64,000 nucleotides of DNA from Moraxella porci DSM 25326 (GCF_002014855.1 NZ_MUYV01000001.1:62001-126000), one strand, 5' to 3'. Shown: positions 22,773-34,787, numbered from the stretch's first letter. The notes: generated from the letters alone by a model not told the origin. Program-made: numbers and translations.

Positions 22773-22928
22773 TTATTTGATTTTTGCTTCTTTGAATAGA
22801 ACGTGCTGGCGAACTTTTGGATCAAATTTTTTGATTTCCATTTTGCCAGGCATAGTACGCTTGTTCTTAGTGGTGGTGTAGAAATAACCAGTACCAGCAG
22901 TAGAAACTAGTTTAATTTTATCTCTCAT
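22773..22928 (-). CDS. rpmG: 50S ribosomal protein L33
   Basis: A short gene of 51 residues, [20 protein letters not shown] at the start and FKEAKIK at the end. It has the characteristic TTKNKR and [11 protein letters not shown] segments of L33 in the large ribosomal subunit. It lacks the CxxC zinc motifs, so it is the zinc-independent form. It lies 36 bases downstream of rpmB on the same strand in the conserved rpmB-rpmG unit. Confidence 0.95.
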   Translation of the reverse strand: MRDKIKLVSTAGTGYFYTTTKNKRTMPGKMEIKKFDPKVRQHVLFKEAKIK

Positions 22929-22964
22929 GATCGTATCCTTTAACTAATGGTATGTGGGGTCAAA

Positions 22965-23201
22965 TTAGATTTTTTGACCTTGGGCGCGTAGGTCAGCAAG
23001 CACTTTGTCGATGCCATGCTTGTCAATGATACGCATACCTTTAGATGAAACGCGTAGACGAACAAAACGGTTCTCAGACTCTACCCAAAAACGATGGTTG
23101 TGTAGGTTTGGAAGGAAACGACGGCGAGTTTTGTTGTTCGCGTGTGATACATTGTTACCCACTTGTGGGCGTTTTCCAGTCACTTGACAGACTCGAGACA
23201 T
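22965..23201 (-). CDS. rpmB: 50S ribosomal protein L28
   Basis: A 78-residue large-subunit protein beginning [20 protein letters not shown], the standard L28 start, with [18 protein letters not shown] and [16 protein letters not shown] following. A strong AGGAGTTCACC ribosome site precedes the ATG. Cotranscribed with rpmG. The promoter lies about 190 bases upstream, leaving an unusually long leader for such a short operon. Confidence 0.97.
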   Translation of the reverse strand: MSRVCQVTGKRPQVGNNVSHANNKTRRRFLPNLHNHRFWVESENRFVRLRVSSKGMRIIDKHGIDKVLADLRAQGQKI

Positions 23202-23389
23202 GGTGAACTCCTAATCTTAGCGGCACGGATATTGAGCGGTATCAGGTGTGCCAGTCACAGCTTTGGTGCTTATTTATTTGTGGTATGGACACGGCACAAA
23301 TAAAGTGTGACTTCTTATGGTTAGGCCACTCTTTGCTTACCGTTAAAGGCGACGACAATCAAGAAGTAGCAGAAAAAATTAAAGCCCGA

Positions 23390-23418
23390 ATTATACACGA
23401 AATACAATCACTTGACAA
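23390..23418 (-). promoter_or_regulatory. Promoter of rpmB-rpmG
   Basis: The minus strand reads TTGTCA (23418-23413), a 17-base spacer and TATAAT (23395-23390). Transcription would begin near 23383, giving a 5' leader of about 180 bases. Confidence 0.7.
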
Positions 23419-23465
23419 GTGTTTTCAAGTTGATGATTGCAAGTTTGCGGGCAGATAAACTTAAC

Positions 23466-23813
23466 TCAAACTTTTGGGCTCAGCGCCAATGTCGGCATCC
23501 CAAAGCCATGCCAGCCATAATGCATAAAGTTGCGGATATTGGCATGGTCAATGCCATCAGGCGTGGCTAATACCGATTGGTAATGTTCGGCAAATAGCGA
23601 TAGGGTGTCGATTTGATTAAGACCGTGTAGCTTGGCTAGGCTAAATACTTTGGCACTGCCTTCATTGGTGCCAGCTGGATTAACGACTTCACCATTACTG
23701 AATTCGACTGGTGTGTAGTGATAATTGGCTTCGATAAAAGCAATCACATCGGCAAATTTAAGACTGCCATTGGCAACGCCAGCCAGTAGGCGGGACATGT
23801 CTGTTGTACGCAT
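23466..23813 (-). CDS. HopJ type III effector-family protein
   Basis: A 115-residue cytoplasmic protein. The sequence FIEANYHYTPVEFSNGEVVN, NEGSAKVFSLAKLHGL and NIRNFMHYGWHGF matches what I recall of the HopJ family, small proteins first named after a Pseudomonas syringae effector but present widely in free-living bacteria with no type III secretion. No secretion system is seen here, so an effector role is unlikely. I chose the ATG at 23813 because it falls just after the csrA stop; a start further upstream would overlap csrA. Probably cotranscribed with csrA. Confidence 0.8.
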   Translation of the reverse strand: MRTTDMSRLLAGVANGSLKFADVIAFIEANYHYTPVEFSNGEVVNPAGTNEGSAKVFSLAKLHGLNQIDTLSLFAEHYQSVLATPDGIDHANIRNFMHYGWHGFGMPTLALSPKV

Positions 23814-23823
23814 AGGGCACCTA

Positions 23824-24075
23824 TTAGCGGTTAAAGTAGTCATCATCATCAAATGATGGTGGTGCAAAGTTACCGCCTTGTTCTAGGTGGCTCATGTGCA
23901 TTTGCATTGAGCGTTCGTGCTGAATGCGTTGATAGATTTCTTCACGGTGTACAGCGATGTCTTTTGGGGCGTTGACGCCAAGACGGACTTGGTTGCCTTT
24001 GACGCCTAGGACAGTCACGCTGACTTCATCACCAATCATTAGGGTTTCGCCGACACGGCGGGTTAGGATTAGCAT
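23824..24075 (-). CDS. csrA: Carbon storage regulator CsrA
   Basis: RNA-binding dimer that represses translation at GGA-containing leaders. The core [20 protein letters not shown] and [20 protein letters not shown] is canonical, with an AAGGAG ribosome site. At 83 residues it is about 20 longer than the E. coli protein; the extra C-terminal tail ends in an aspartate-rich stretch ([12 protein letters not shown]). Moraxellaceae are known for extended CsrA tails. The 11-base gap to the HopJ-family gene suggests a two-gene unit. Confidence 0.96.
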   Translation of the reverse strand: MLILTRRVGETLMIGDEVSVTVLGVKGNQVRLGVNAPKDIAVHREEIYQRIQHERSMQMHMSHLEQGGNFAPPSFDDDDYFNR

Positions 24076-24179
24076 AAGATACTCCTTAGATACACATCAA
24101 CTCAATCGTTATTGTTAGCCTTGATATCCGTTTTATCAATTGAGTTGATCGGTGGGCGGGCTGTATAAATTTTGCCCAT

Positions 24180-24218
24180 AAAAATGCCTAATGCGATATT
24201 ATAATCTGCATTAGGCAT
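24180..24218 (-). terminator. Terminator of lysC
   Basis: The minus strand reads ATGCCTAATGC, 13-base loop, GCATTAGGCATTTTT: perfect stem and T run between lysC and csrA. Confidence 0.85.
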
Positions 24219-24302
24219 CTTGTCAGTAATTTTTCTGTCGATTTCGTTGTATTTTGTTTAACAAAATCTTTGAAAAATTCAATCTATGCTGATGGTGGTT
24301 GT

Positions 24303-25589
24303 TTATAGACCAGCAACTTTACTTTCGCCATCTTCACGATCCAGACCAAAGGCGGTATGTAGCTCTTTGACCGCTTTTTCTAGGTGCTGTTCTTGGATTA
24401 GGACAGATACCTTGATTTCGCTGGTTGAGATCATTTGTAGGTTGATGTTGTTGCTTGCTAGGGTGTCAAACATTTTGCTTGCCACACCTGCGTGCGAACG
24501 CATACCAACGCCCACGATAGAGACCTTGACCACATCGTCAGCGCCAAACACTTCGGTTGCACCGATGTCATCTTTGACACGCTCGTTTAGGATTTTTAGA
24601 GTTTTGTCAAAGTCGCCACGCTGTACGGTGAAGCTAAAATCGGTATAGCCTTCTTGTGAAGCGTTTTGGATGATCATATCGATTTCGATATTGGCAGAGC
24701 TCACTGGGCTTAGGATGGCCGATGCGATACCAGGGCGGTCAGGCACGCCACGCACGACGATTTTTGCTTCATCGCGGTTAAATGCGATACCAGAAATAAC
24801 TGCACGTTCCATATCGTCTCCTTCATCAATCGTGATAAGTGTGCCTACATTTTGTTTAAAGTTATCATCAAAAACACCATCTGCATTATCATCAAAGCTT
24901 GATAAGACACGCAGTGGCACTTGGTATTTACCTGCAAATTCCACAGAGCGGATTTGTAGGACTTTTGAGCCTAGGCTCGCCATTTCGATCATCTCTTCAA
25001 AAGTGATTTTTGAGAGTTTTTTGGCTTTTGAAGTGACTCGTGGATCGGTGGTATAAACGCCATCGACATCGGTGTAAATTTGGCATTCATCGGCTTTTAG
25101 GGCAGCAGCCAAGGCAACGCCAGTGGTATCTGAGCCACCACGGCCCAGAGTGGTGACATCACCATGCTCATTGATACCTTGGAAACCTGCAACAACCACA
25201 ACACGGCCTGCGTTCAGTTCGTTCATGATGGCATCAGTATCGATGCTTTGGATACGAGCCTTGGTATGGGTATCATCCGTGCGAATGGCAACTTGACCAC
25301 CGGTCATTGATTTGGCTTCAACACCGATGCTTTGTAGTGCCATCGATAGTAAAGAGATAGAAACCTGTTCGCCTGTGCAGACCATTTGATCATATTCGCG
25401 TGGGCTTGGGTCGGTGGTAATTTCACGAGCCAAACCGATCAGTCGGTTTGTTTCACCACTCATCGCCGAGACAACGACGACGACTTGATGACCATTATCG
25501 TGCCAGCGTTTGACACGCTGAGCGACATTTTTGATGCGGGTGATGTTGCCCATCGAAGTCCCGCCGTATTTTTGTACGATTAGTGCCAT
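24303..25589 (-). CDS. lysC: Aspartate kinase
   Basis: Phosphorylates aspartate, the first step towards lysine, threonine, methionine and diaminopimelate. A monofunctional enzyme of 428 residues with the amino acid kinase domain (KYGGTSMGN at 7-15, VVVVSAMSGETNRL, TTLGRGGSDTT) followed by two ACT domains (SGIAFNRDEAKIVVRGVPDR and VSIVGVGMRSHAGVASKMF) expected to mediate lysine/threonine feedback. The length fits the Pseudomonas/Corynebacterium type, in which an internal start may give a separate beta subunit. csrA next to lysC is common in gammaproteobacteria. Confidence 0.97.
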   Translation of the reverse strand: MALIVQKYGGTSMGNITRIKNVAQRVKRWHDNGHQVVVVVSAMSGETNRLIGLAREITTDPSPREYDQMVCTGEQVSISLLSMALQSIGVEAKSMTGGQVAIRTDDTHTKARIQSIDTDAIMNELNAGRVVVVAGFQGINEHGDVTTLGRGGSDTTGVALAAALKADECQIYTDVDGVYTTDPRVTSKAKKLSKITFEEMIEMASLGSKVLQIRSVEFAGKYQVPLRVLSSFDDNADGVFDDNFKQNVGTLITIDEGDDMERAVISGIAFNRDEAKIVVRGVPDRPGIASAILSPVSSANIEIDMIIQNASQEGYTDFSFTVQRGDFDKTLKILNERVKDDIGATEVFGADDVVKVSIVGVGMRSHAGVASKMFDTLASNNINLQMISTSEIKVSVLIQEQHLEKAVKELHTAFGLDREDGESKVAGL

Positions 25590-25775
25590 TTATAGTTGCC
25601 TTGTAAAACACCCGAGTACGGGCTTGTCGTCAAGTGTTTGGCATCAAATGATGGTCATCTGATGCATTTACACTCATGAAATTGCCAATCCATCAGGCAA
25701 ATCCCAAGGACAATCCATCGTCTGCGATATTTTGCCACAAAATTGGGTATTTGCTTGTATGGCTTTGGGATAAGC

Positions 25776-28427
25776 TTATGCCAAATCGGCAGTAAGCTTG
25801 GTTTGTAATGCTTCTAAGACAGCAGCCAATTTGTCTGACTTTGGTGCACCGCCTTGAGCGTAGTCAGGCTTGCCGCCGCCTTTACCACCAAGCTCGGAAG
25901 CTAGATGGCGAATGATGTCGCCTGCTTTGACTTTGTCTTGAGCACCTTTGGCGACGCTGGCAGTGATGGCCAGGTCATCGGTTTCGCCGACAATCACGAT
26001 GATGCCATTGGTCAGACGAGATTTGAGCGTATCAGTCAGACCACGAATGCTCTTACCATCGATGCCGGCAACTTTGGCAATCAGTAGCTGATACTCACCA
26101 ATGCTGATTGCTTGATCTAGTAGGCTGACTGCTTGTAGGCTTGCCAGTTTTTGGCTTAGCTGTTCTAGCTGTTTTTCTAGCTCGCGTTGCTTCTCGCTTT
26201 GGCTTGTGATGCGTGGCAAGATTTCATTGCGTTTGGCTTTTAGGTTGTTTGCCAAGGTTGCCAAAGTGCGTTCACCAGCTTGGATATAGCGTAGTGCACC
26301 CATGCCTGTCAAGGCTTCGATACGGCGTACACCAGCTGCGATACCGCTTTCGGAGGTGATCTTGAACATACCGATATCGCCTGTGCGTAGTACATGGATA
26401 CCGCCACACAGCTCGATAGAAAATGGTGTTTTGTCTGCTTTTTCGCCCATGGTTAGGACGCGGACTGTTTCACCGTATTTTTCACCAAACAGTGCCATCG
26501 CACCTTTTTTCATCGCACTGTCGATGTCCATGTGCTCAATGCTGACAGTGGTGTTCTTTTGGATTTGTTCATTGACCAAGCGTTCCACTTGAGCCAGTTC
26601 CTCTACTGAGATACTGCCATCATAAGAGAAGTCAAAGCGTAGCACTTCGCTTGAGACCAATGAGCCTTTTTGAGCGACGCCATCACCAAGCACGGTGCGT
26701 AGAGCAGCGTGTAGTAGGTGGGTCGCTGAGTGGTTCTTGGCAGATGCAGCACGCACATCATCGATGACTTGGGCTGCGGCAGCTTGTTTGCTGGTGATTT
26801 GACCCATTTTTACGGTGCCATGATGAATGATGGCTTGACCTGATTTTTTGGTATCTTCGACGGCAAATACACCTGACTCGGTGCTGATTTCACCAGTTTC
26901 GCCAACCTGACCACCGCCTTCGGCATAAAATGGGGTTGCAGTCAGGACGATGACACCGGTATCACCTTCGGCAAGTGTATCCACTTCTTTACCATCTTGG
27001 TATAGGCCAACGATGGTGGTGTCAGCAGCCAAGCTGTCATAACCCAAAAACTGTGTCGGGGTATCAACCTTAATGGCGGCAGAATAATCCACATCAAATT
27101 TACCAGCATCACGAGCGCGTTCACGCTGTGCCTGCATATGCGTCTCAAAGCCTGCTTCATCGACGCCAATCTCACGCTCACGAGCGATGTCTGCGGTCAA
27201 ATCGACAGGGAAACCATAAGTATCATACAGCTTGAACACAGTTTCGCCATCCAGCGTATCGCCGTTATTGAGTTTTTCAAGCTCGCCTGAGAGTAGGCGT
27301 AGGCCTTGAGCAAGGGTTTTGGCAAATTGCTCTTCTTCTTTTTGGATGACGGCTTGAATTTCGGCCAGTTTTTCATTCAGCTGTGGGTAGGCTGCACCCA
27401 TCTCGATCGCTAGTGCTGGTACCATTTGATAGAAGAATGCACCTTCTGCGCCCAGTTTGTTGCCATGACGCACGGCACGGCGGATGATGCGGCGTAGCAC
27501 ATAACCACGGCCTTCATTACTTGGACGGACGCCATCCGCGATCAAGAATGATACCGCGCGGATGTGGTCAGCGATGACTTTAAGTGATGGCTGATCTTGG
27601 TTTTCGATACCAAGTAGCTTGGCAGCGGCATTCATCAGATTGACAAATAGATCGACTTCATAGTTACCATGAACACCTTGCATGATGGCACTGATACGCT
27701 CAAGACCCATGCCAGTATCCACCGATGGCTTTGGCAATGGTTCCATCGTGCCGTCTTTTTGGCGGTTGAACTGCATAAAGACGCAGTTCCACACTTCGAT
27801 GTAGCGATCGCCATCTTCTTCAGGCGTGCCAGGTAGACCACCTTCGATATGGTCGCCATGATCATAAAAAATCTCAGTACAAGGGCCACACGGACCAGTG
27901 TCGCCCATCATCCAGAAGTTATCCGACTGATATTCGCCGCCTTTATTATCACCGATACGGATGATGCGTTCAGGTGCAAGCCCGATGTCTTTGTGCCAAA
28001 TGTCAAAGGCTTCATCATCGGTCTGATAGATGGTGACATACAGGCGATCTTTTGGTAAGGCAAGCCAGTCTTCTGAAGTTAAAAACTCCCACGCAAAAGC
28101 GATGGCATTTGCCTTGAAATAATCACCGAATGAAAAGTTGCCAAGCATCTCAAAGAATGTATGATGGCGAGCGGTATAGCCGACATTGTCAAGGTCATTG
28201 TGCTTACCGCCAGCGCGTACGCATTTTTGGGAAGTCACGGCACGCACATAGTCGCGTTTTTCAAGACCTAAGAAAGTGTCTTTAAATTGGTTCATCCCTG
28301 CGTTGGTAAATAGCAAGGTTGGGTCATTGTGTGGAATTAGGCTTGATGATGGCACATGAGTGTGATTTTTACTCACAAAAAAATCAATAAACGCTTGACG
28401 AACTTGGCTAAGCTGCATGGTTTTCAT
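25776..28427 (-). CDS. alaS: Alanine-tRNA ligase
   Basis: Charges tRNA-Ala and edits misactivated serine and glycine. It has 883 residues with the expected order: class II catalytic core ([34 protein letters not shown]), editing domain with the zinc motif [12 protein letters not shown] and later CGGIHV (CGGTHV in most homologues), and the C-terminal C-Ala domain ([13 protein letters not shown]). AAGGA lies seven bases before the chosen ATG; a second ATG is three codons inside. The lysC gene follows 186 bases downstream on the same strand. Confidence 0.98.
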   Translation of the reverse strand: MKTMQLSQVRQAFIDFFVSKNHTHVPSSSLIPHNDPTLLFTNAGMNQFKDTFLGLEKRDYVRAVTSQKCVRAGGKHNDLDNVGYTARHHTFFEMLGNFSFGDYFKANAIAFAWEFLTSEDWLALPKDRLYVTIYQTDDEAFDIWHKDIGLAPERIIRIGDNKGGEYQSDNFWMMGDTGPCGPCTEIFYDHGDHIEGGLPGTPEEDGDRYIEVWNCVFMQFNRQKDGTMEPLPKPSVDTGMGLERISAIMQGVHGNYEVDLFVNLMNAAAKLLGIENQDQPSLKVIADHIRAVSFLIADGVRPSNEGRGYVLRRIIRRAVRHGNKLGAEGAFFYQMVPALAIEMGAAYPQLNEKLAEIQAVIQKEEEQFAKTLAQGLRLLSGELEKLNNGDTLDGETVFKLYDTYGFPVDLTADIAREREIGVDEAGFETHMQAQRERARDAGKFDVDYSAAIKVDTPTQFLGYDSLAADTTIVGLYQDGKEVDTLAEGDTGVIVLTATPFYAEGGGQVGETGEISTESGVFAVEDTKKSGQAIIHHGTVKMGQITSKQAAAAQVIDDVRAASAKNHSATHLLHAALRTVLGDGVAQKGSLVSSEVLRFDFSYDGSISVEELAQVERLVNEQIQKNTTVSIEHMDIDSAMKKGAMALFGEKYGETVRVLTMGEKADKTPFSIELCGGIHVLRTGDIGMFKITSESGIAAGVRRIEALTGMGALRYIQAGERTLATLANNLKAKRNEILPRITSQSEKQRELEKQLEQLSQKLASLQAVSLLDQAISIGEYQLLIAKVAGIDGKSIRGLTDTLKSRLTNGIIVIVGETDDLAITASVAKGAQDKVKAGDIIRHLASELGGKGGGKPDYAQGGAPKSDKLAAVLEALQTKLTADLA

Positions 28428-28691
28428 AAAAAATCCTTGGCCGATGATGGCGAAGTTTGGGTCATAATAATCAAATCAATCTGTTGGCTTGGTGCTAAAA
28501 TAGTCTGCCAAAAACGCCTAATTTTAGCATAAAAATTGGTAAATAACAGGCAATTCATTCAAAATTACTCAAATTTTTGATTAAACAATCAAACCCACAA
28601 AAAATTTATGGAAATTTTTGCAAAAGTACTTAACATTTTGGCAAAAAAGGTGTATAAATATAGTATTCCACACAATCAATGGGGTGTTAAG

Positions 28692-28907
28692 ATGAATTTT
28701 CCATTATTCAGTGCTATTTTTTCGATTGCCTTTACAGTGATTATTGGTATTTTGATGATTATCGCTTTTGTGACTGGTTTTGATAAGGCCATGCACATCG
28801 TCGGTGCGGTGGTTATCGGTGCGGTGATTAGCTTGCCTGTCGCTTTGGTCGTGACCAAAAAAATCAGTGCCTTGACTGGTGGCCCAAATCGCGCACCTAA
28901 AGCTTAA
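28692..28907 (+). CDS. Small hypothetical two-span membrane protein
   Basis: A 71-residue hydrophobic protein with two predicted membrane helices, residues 4-27 and 32-54 (IFSIAFTVIIGILMIIAFV and IVGAVVIGAVISLPVALVV), then a short basic tail. A GGGG ribosome-site-like stretch lies just before the ATG; upstream in-frame codons back to 28608 lack such support. I do not recognise a family. It stands alone, diverging from alaS, with its own terminator. Confidence 0.6.
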   Translation: MNFPLFSAIFSIAFTVIIGILMIIAFVTGFDKAMHIVGAVVIGAVISLPVALVVTKKISALTGGPNRAPKA

Positions 28908-28954
28908 TGATAGATGGTTGACTGACATTTGGTTTAACTATTTTTAATGGCCAT

Positions 28955-28990
28955 AAAAAATCACCACCCGATTGGATGGTGATTTTTTTT
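28955..28990 (+). terminator. Terminator after small membrane protein gene
   Basis: AAAAAATCACCA, ten-base loop, TGGTGATTTTTTTT. A and T runs on both sides make it bidirectional, so it may also serve the minus-strand gene at 29035. Confidence 0.85.
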
Positions 28991-29034
28991 GAAGGATTAT
29001 TTTAGGTAGTCCTTTAATGCGTGGCTGCTGCGTA

Positions 29035-29823
29035 TTAGTTACCTAGCAAAATTAGTTCACTTGTTAATCTATCAATGTCATAAGAACTGTCTTTTATACG
29101 AGTTGAAAGCAGGCTTATCAAATCATATATGCAAATCTCTTTAACTTTGATATTATCATAATCATTGATTTCTCGAGTTTTTCCACGAGTTATAATCCAC
29201 ACTTGGCGTTTTTTATTTTCAATTTTGAACATTTTTGATGTGGAGCTGCCATCAATTTTTAGAACATCAACAGTTAATTGTTCTTTTTGATTTAGTTTGT
29301 TGATGTAGTTTTCGATTTGGTCTTTTTTGAAATCTGTAAAATTAACATTGAGTGTACAATCATACATTACAATTAAATTTTCAATTGTAAAAATACCATC
29401 GGCTTTGCCTGCCTGTTTTTTTCTATCAAATTGATAAGCTGAATGGATGCCAAGTAGTCTGAGTATTAGATGGGTTGCATCTTCAAAGTCCCCTGAGTCA
29501 TTTATTTTGTCAATAGTGCTTAGACTATCTACAATTTGTTTTTGATAATCAAGATAGCTTGCAGAATGAACATGGCTTGCTGGAATCTCGTGCTCATTTG
29601 CTTTGTTCAATAAAGTGATTCTATTTGCGTATCGCTTATCATCCTTATCGTATGGAGTAAATTCAACTTCCAAACCTGCAGATAACTCTTCAAAGGCAAC
29701 ATCTTGGAAATTTTTAGATGTAAAATAATAATCTTTTTGCCCATCGGTTGAAGCTATAAATCCATAGTAGCTGTTATCATCATTGTTTTTTGATGGAAAA
29801 ATAGATTTAATACTACTTCTCAT
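29035..29823 (-). CDS. Putative nuclease-like protein with cold-shock-like N-terminus
   Basis: An AT-rich gene of 262 residues with a strong AAGGAG ribosome site. Residues about 19-72 (YYGFIASTDGQKDYYF then GLEVEF and ANRITL) look like a cold-shock/OB nucleic-acid-binding domain. Residues about 115-235 look like a PD-(D/E)XK fold: GKADGIFTIENLIVMYDCTL places D142 and D155, followed by KKDQIENYINKLNQ and VWIITRGK, a layout seen in restriction-endonuclease-like domains. The usual catalytic lysine of (D/E)xK is replaced: the text reads D155-C-T157. It may therefore be inactive, use another residue, or be a different fold. Its codon use and isolation between core genes suggest acquisition. Function unknown. 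Confidence 0.6.
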   Translation of the reverse strand: MRSSIKSIFPSKNNDDNSYYGFIASTDGQKDYYFTSKNFQDVAFEELSAGLEVEFTPYDKDDKRYANRITLLNKANEHEIPASHVHSASYLDYQKQIVDSLSTIDKINDSGDFEDATHLILRLLGIHSAYQFDRKKQAGKADGIFTIENLIVMYDCTLNVNFTDFKKDQIENYINKLNQKEQLTVDVLKIDGSSTSKMFKIENKKRQVWIITRGKTREINDYDNIKVKEICIYDLISLLSTRIKDSSYDIDRLTSELILLGN

Positions 29824-29902
29824 AAAGCAACTCCTTGAAATATGTCCTTGCCATCAACTACTAGAAGGATTTGATGGCAAAGATCTGATTTTATAAATAT
29901 TA

Positions 29903-31297
<1,395 letters not shown>

Positions 31298-31327
31298 TTA
31301 AAATCATCAAGAAAAAGGGCTTGGCGT

Positions 31328-31336
31328 ATTATAACA
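31328..31336 (-). promoter_or_regulatory. Extended -10 promoter of purB
   Basis: The minus strand reads TGTTATAAT, an exact TGnTATAAT element, 40 bases before the purB start. No clear -35. Confidence 0.5.
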
Positions 31337-31474
31337 AAAGTTTACACAGTTTTGGGAATTTGTGGTCAAAAAGTGCTTGTGTTGCACAAATTTTATGAAT
31401 GGTGAACAAGTTTGACTTAGTTGTCAGGGTTTGATAAGGTAAATATATGATAAATAAAATCAAGGAGATGCGTC

Positions 31475-31915
31475 ATGAAACTTGAGTATCATTTGACAGT
31501 TGGGGAGCTGAATCGATATTTCGCCCGTAAATTTGATTGGCTAATCATGGTGATGGTAATCTGTGCGATTGTGGTAGGCGTGCAGTCCATCAATCAAGGT
31601 TCGGGATTTGCTTGGGTTGGGGTGGGCGTATTGACTCTGACTATGGTCATGGTGTATGCGTTAATCATTGGCTTGTTGTCGTTTTGGTGCAAGCCTGCAG
31701 TGATTGAAATCACTGATACTGGCATTCAAGAGACGATGAGCGGCAAGACTAAGCAGTGGGCGTGGCATAAGGTGGGTGATTTTGCACTCGATGAGCGGTA
31801 TTTGACCATTAAGCTTGGTGTATCTATTGCCATCATACCGATTGAGCAAGTTGGCGTAGTATCGGCGATGGATTTTTATGAACGCATTTATCAGCAAAAA
31901 CGCTTAAAGTTTTAG
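31475..31915 (+). CDS. YcxB-like membrane protein, hypothetical
   Basis: A 146-residue protein with two adjacent membrane helices (about 22-42 and 48-72) after a short N-terminal strand (MKLEYHLTVGEL), then a C-terminal beta-rich segment (ITDTGIQETMSGKTKQWAWH, then VGDFALDERYLTIKLG). This is the layout of YcxB-like proteins, in which the soluble part resembles a PH-like domain. AAGGAG precedes the ATG. It lies alone between purB and mnmA. Function unknown; a distant look-alike is at 38.8 kb. Confidence 0.65.
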   Translation: MKLEYHLTVGELNRYFARKFDWLIMVMVICAIVVGVQSINQGSGFAWVGVGVLTLTMVMVYALIIGLLSFWCKPAVIEITDTGIQETMSGKTKQWAWHKVGDFALDERYLTIKLGVSIAIIPIEQVGVVSAMDFYERIYQQKRLKF

Positions 31916-31934
31916 TGAATTGATATGATACAAA

Positions 31935-31965
31935 GCAAAAAGACGGCTCATAACCGTCTTTTTAT
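31935..31965. terminator. Bidirectional terminator between YcxB-like gene and mnmA
   Basis: AAAAAGACGG, seven-base loop, CCGTCTTTTT. It serves both converging genes. Confidence 0.88.
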
Positions 31966-31978
31966 TGATGATAGCTCA

Positions 31979-33169
<1,191 letters not shown>

Positions 33170-33185
33170 TTAGCCAGTTATTTTG

Positions 33186-33194
33186 TGTTATAAT
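33186..33194 (+). promoter_or_regulatory. Extended -10 promoter of ispF
   Basis: TGTTATAAT, an exact extended -10, 30 bases before the ispF ATG. It is back to back with the mnmA promoter. Confidence 0.5.
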
Positions 33195-33224
33195 TGAATA
33201 ATTCAAGATTTTTAAGGAATTATC

Positions 33225-33707
33225 ATGCTAAGAATTGGTCAGGGCTTGGATGTACACGCATTTACCGATGGCGATTTTGTGACGCTTGGTGGTATCCAAA
33301 TTCCCCATACGCATGGCATCAAGGCGCATTCAGACGGTGATGTGCTGCTTCATGCTTTGTGCGATGCACTTTTGGGTGCGTTGGCACTTGGTGATATTGG
33401 TATGCATTTTCCTGATACTGATGACGCCTATAAAGGGGCGGATAGCAAGGTTTTGCTTGCTCATGTGTATGACTTGGTCAAATCAAAGGGCTACGATCTC
33501 ATTAATGCTGATATGACGGTGATTTGTGAAGCACCTAAACTATCACCGCACAATCTTGCCATGCGTGACTGTATCGCAGGCGTGCTAGGTGTGAGTGTGG
33601 ATTGTATCAGCATCAAAGCCACCACCAACGAAAAAATGGGTTATTTGGGGCGAAAAGAAGGGATTTTTGCCAGTAGTGTGGTGCTACTTCAAAAGATGAA
33701 TGGATAA
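33225..33707 (+). CDS. ispF: 2-C-methyl-D-erythritol 2,4-cyclodiphosphate synthase
   Basis: Fifth step of the MEP isoprenoid pathway, forming the cyclic diphosphate with loss of CMP. It has 160 residues with the zinc ligands in GLDVHAF (D and H) and HSDGDVLLHALCDALLGALALGD-type sequence, and KATTNEKMGYLGRKEG near the C-terminus. AAGGAATTATC precedes the ATG. The hydrolase gene follows 11 bases downstream and probably shares its transcript. Confidence 0.97.
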   Translation: MLRIGQGLDVHAFTDGDFVTLGGIQIPHTHGIKAHSDGDVLLHALCDALLGALALGDIGMHFPDTDDAYKGADSKVLLAHVYDLVKSKGYDLINADMTVICEAPKLSPHNLAMRDCIAGVLGVSVDCISIKATTNEKMGYLGRKEGIFASSVVLLQKMNG

Positions 33708-33718
33708 AAAGGTTTAAT

Positions 33719-34285
33719 ATGAGTCATCAAAACCCTGCGTTACTATTGATAGATTTACAACAAGGCTTTTCTGATGAAACACATTGGGGTGGTAATCGTA
33801 ACAATCCTAATACCGAACAAATCTGCTTAAAATTATTGGCCCATTGGCGAACGCATAAGCTACCAATTTTTCATATACGCCATCACTCCACTGAAGCTGA
33901 TTCACCGTTAAATCCAAAACACGTAGGCTTTGCCTTTATACCAGCGACAGCACCGATGGCAAATGAATGCGTGATTGATAAGATGGTAAATAGTGCGTTT
34001 ATCGGTACAGATTTACAAAGCTTGTTAAATCATGCAGGTATTGATACACTTGTTTTGGTGGGATTGACAACCAATCACTGCGTATCCACCACCGCACGCA
34101 TGGCGGGTAACTTGGGTTTTACTACTTTTGTGGTATCGGACGGCACGGCGACTTTTGATAGAATTGGAGCAAATGGCGAACGCTTTGACAGCCAGCTTGT
34201 GCATGACATCAGCCTTGCCAATTTGCACGGTGAATTTGCCACTGTATTGAAAAGCGATGAGATTTTGGCGATGATTGGTGATTAA
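33719..34285 (+). CDS. Isochorismatase-like cysteine hydrolase
   Basis: A 188-residue alpha/beta hydrolase of the isochorismatase/nicotinamidase superfamily. The catalytic triad is visible: D in ALLLIDLQQGF, K in CVIDKMVNSAF, and C in LVGLTTNHCVSTTARMAGN, with the cis-peptide region before it. The substrate cannot be told from sequence; homologues hydrolyse nicotinamide, carbamoyl derivatives or isochorismate. It shares a strand and probably a transcript with ispF but not an obvious pathway. Confidence 0.88.
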   Translation: MSHQNPALLLIDLQQGFSDETHWGGNRNNPNTEQICLKLLAHWRTHKLPIFHIRHHSTEADSPLNPKHVGFAFIPATAPMANECVIDKMVNSAFIGTDLQSLLNHAGIDTLVLVGLTTNHCVSTTARMAGNLGFTTFVVSDGTATFDRIGANGERFDSQLVHDISLANLHGEFATVLKSDEILAMIGD

Positions 34286-34396
34286 CTGACCAAATATTTG
34301 ACTTAGCTCAAGCAATATCACAAATCCACCTTTAAAAATCCGCCAACAAGCCTTATAATAGCCAAAAGTTTATTTATCTCAATCAAGGAAAAATCC

Positions 34397-34732
34397 ATGA
34401 CCGACATCAATCCACAAATCAAAGAATTGATCGAAAACCAAATCAAAGACCATGCTGTACTACTGTACATGAAAGGCACACCACAGTTCCCACAATGTGG
34501 CTTTTCTGCTCGTGCGGTAGAAGTATTGACCCAAATCGGTCGTCCATTTGCGTTCGTCAATATCCTAGAAAATCCTGATATTCGTAGTACCTTGCCACTG
34601 ATTGCCAACTGGCCAACTTTCCCACAACTGTGGGTTAATGGTGAGCTGATTGGTGGTAGCGACATTATCCTACAAATGTACCAATCAGGCGAGCTTAAGC
34701 CATTGATCGAAGAGCATACACAAGCGGTGTAA
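34397..34732 (+). CDS. grxD: Monothiol glutaredoxin (Grx4 type)
   Basis: A 111-residue glutaredoxin with the monothiol CGFS active site (C34) in GTPQFPQCGFSARA and the glutathione-binding WPTFPQLWVNGELIGGSDI segment. Grx4-type proteins bind and pass on 2Fe-2S clusters with glutathione, so it works alongside the isc cluster of this window. AAGGAAAAATCC precedes the ATG. Confidence 0.96.
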   Translation: MTDINPQIKELIENQIKDHAVLLYMKGTPQFPQCGFSARAVEVLTQIGRPFAFVNILENPDIRSTLPLIANWPTFPQLWVNGELIGGSDIILQMYQSGELKPLIEEHTQAV

Positions 34733-34754
34733 TTGATACACCTTGATCAATGAC

Positions 34755-34787
34755 AAAACGACTGCTTATTTGGCGGTCGTTTTTTAT
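34755..34787 (+). terminator. Terminator of grxD
   Basis: AAAACGACTGC, loop, GCGGTCGTTTTTT with one G-U pair. Confidence 0.82.

Noticed and set aside
23246..23458. Open frame of 70 codons on the plus strand beside rpmB
   Set aside because: It lies antisense within the rpmB leader and across its promoter, lacks a ribosome site, and its translation has no recognisable pattern.
23466..23813. Type III secretion effector
   Set aside because: Similarity to HopJ is by family name only; no secretion apparatus is present and the family is widespread in free-living bacteria.
24076..25775. Lysine riboswitch controlling lysC
   Set aside because: The gap upstream of lysC (25590-25775) is too short for the lysine aptamer and shows no matching helices by eye.
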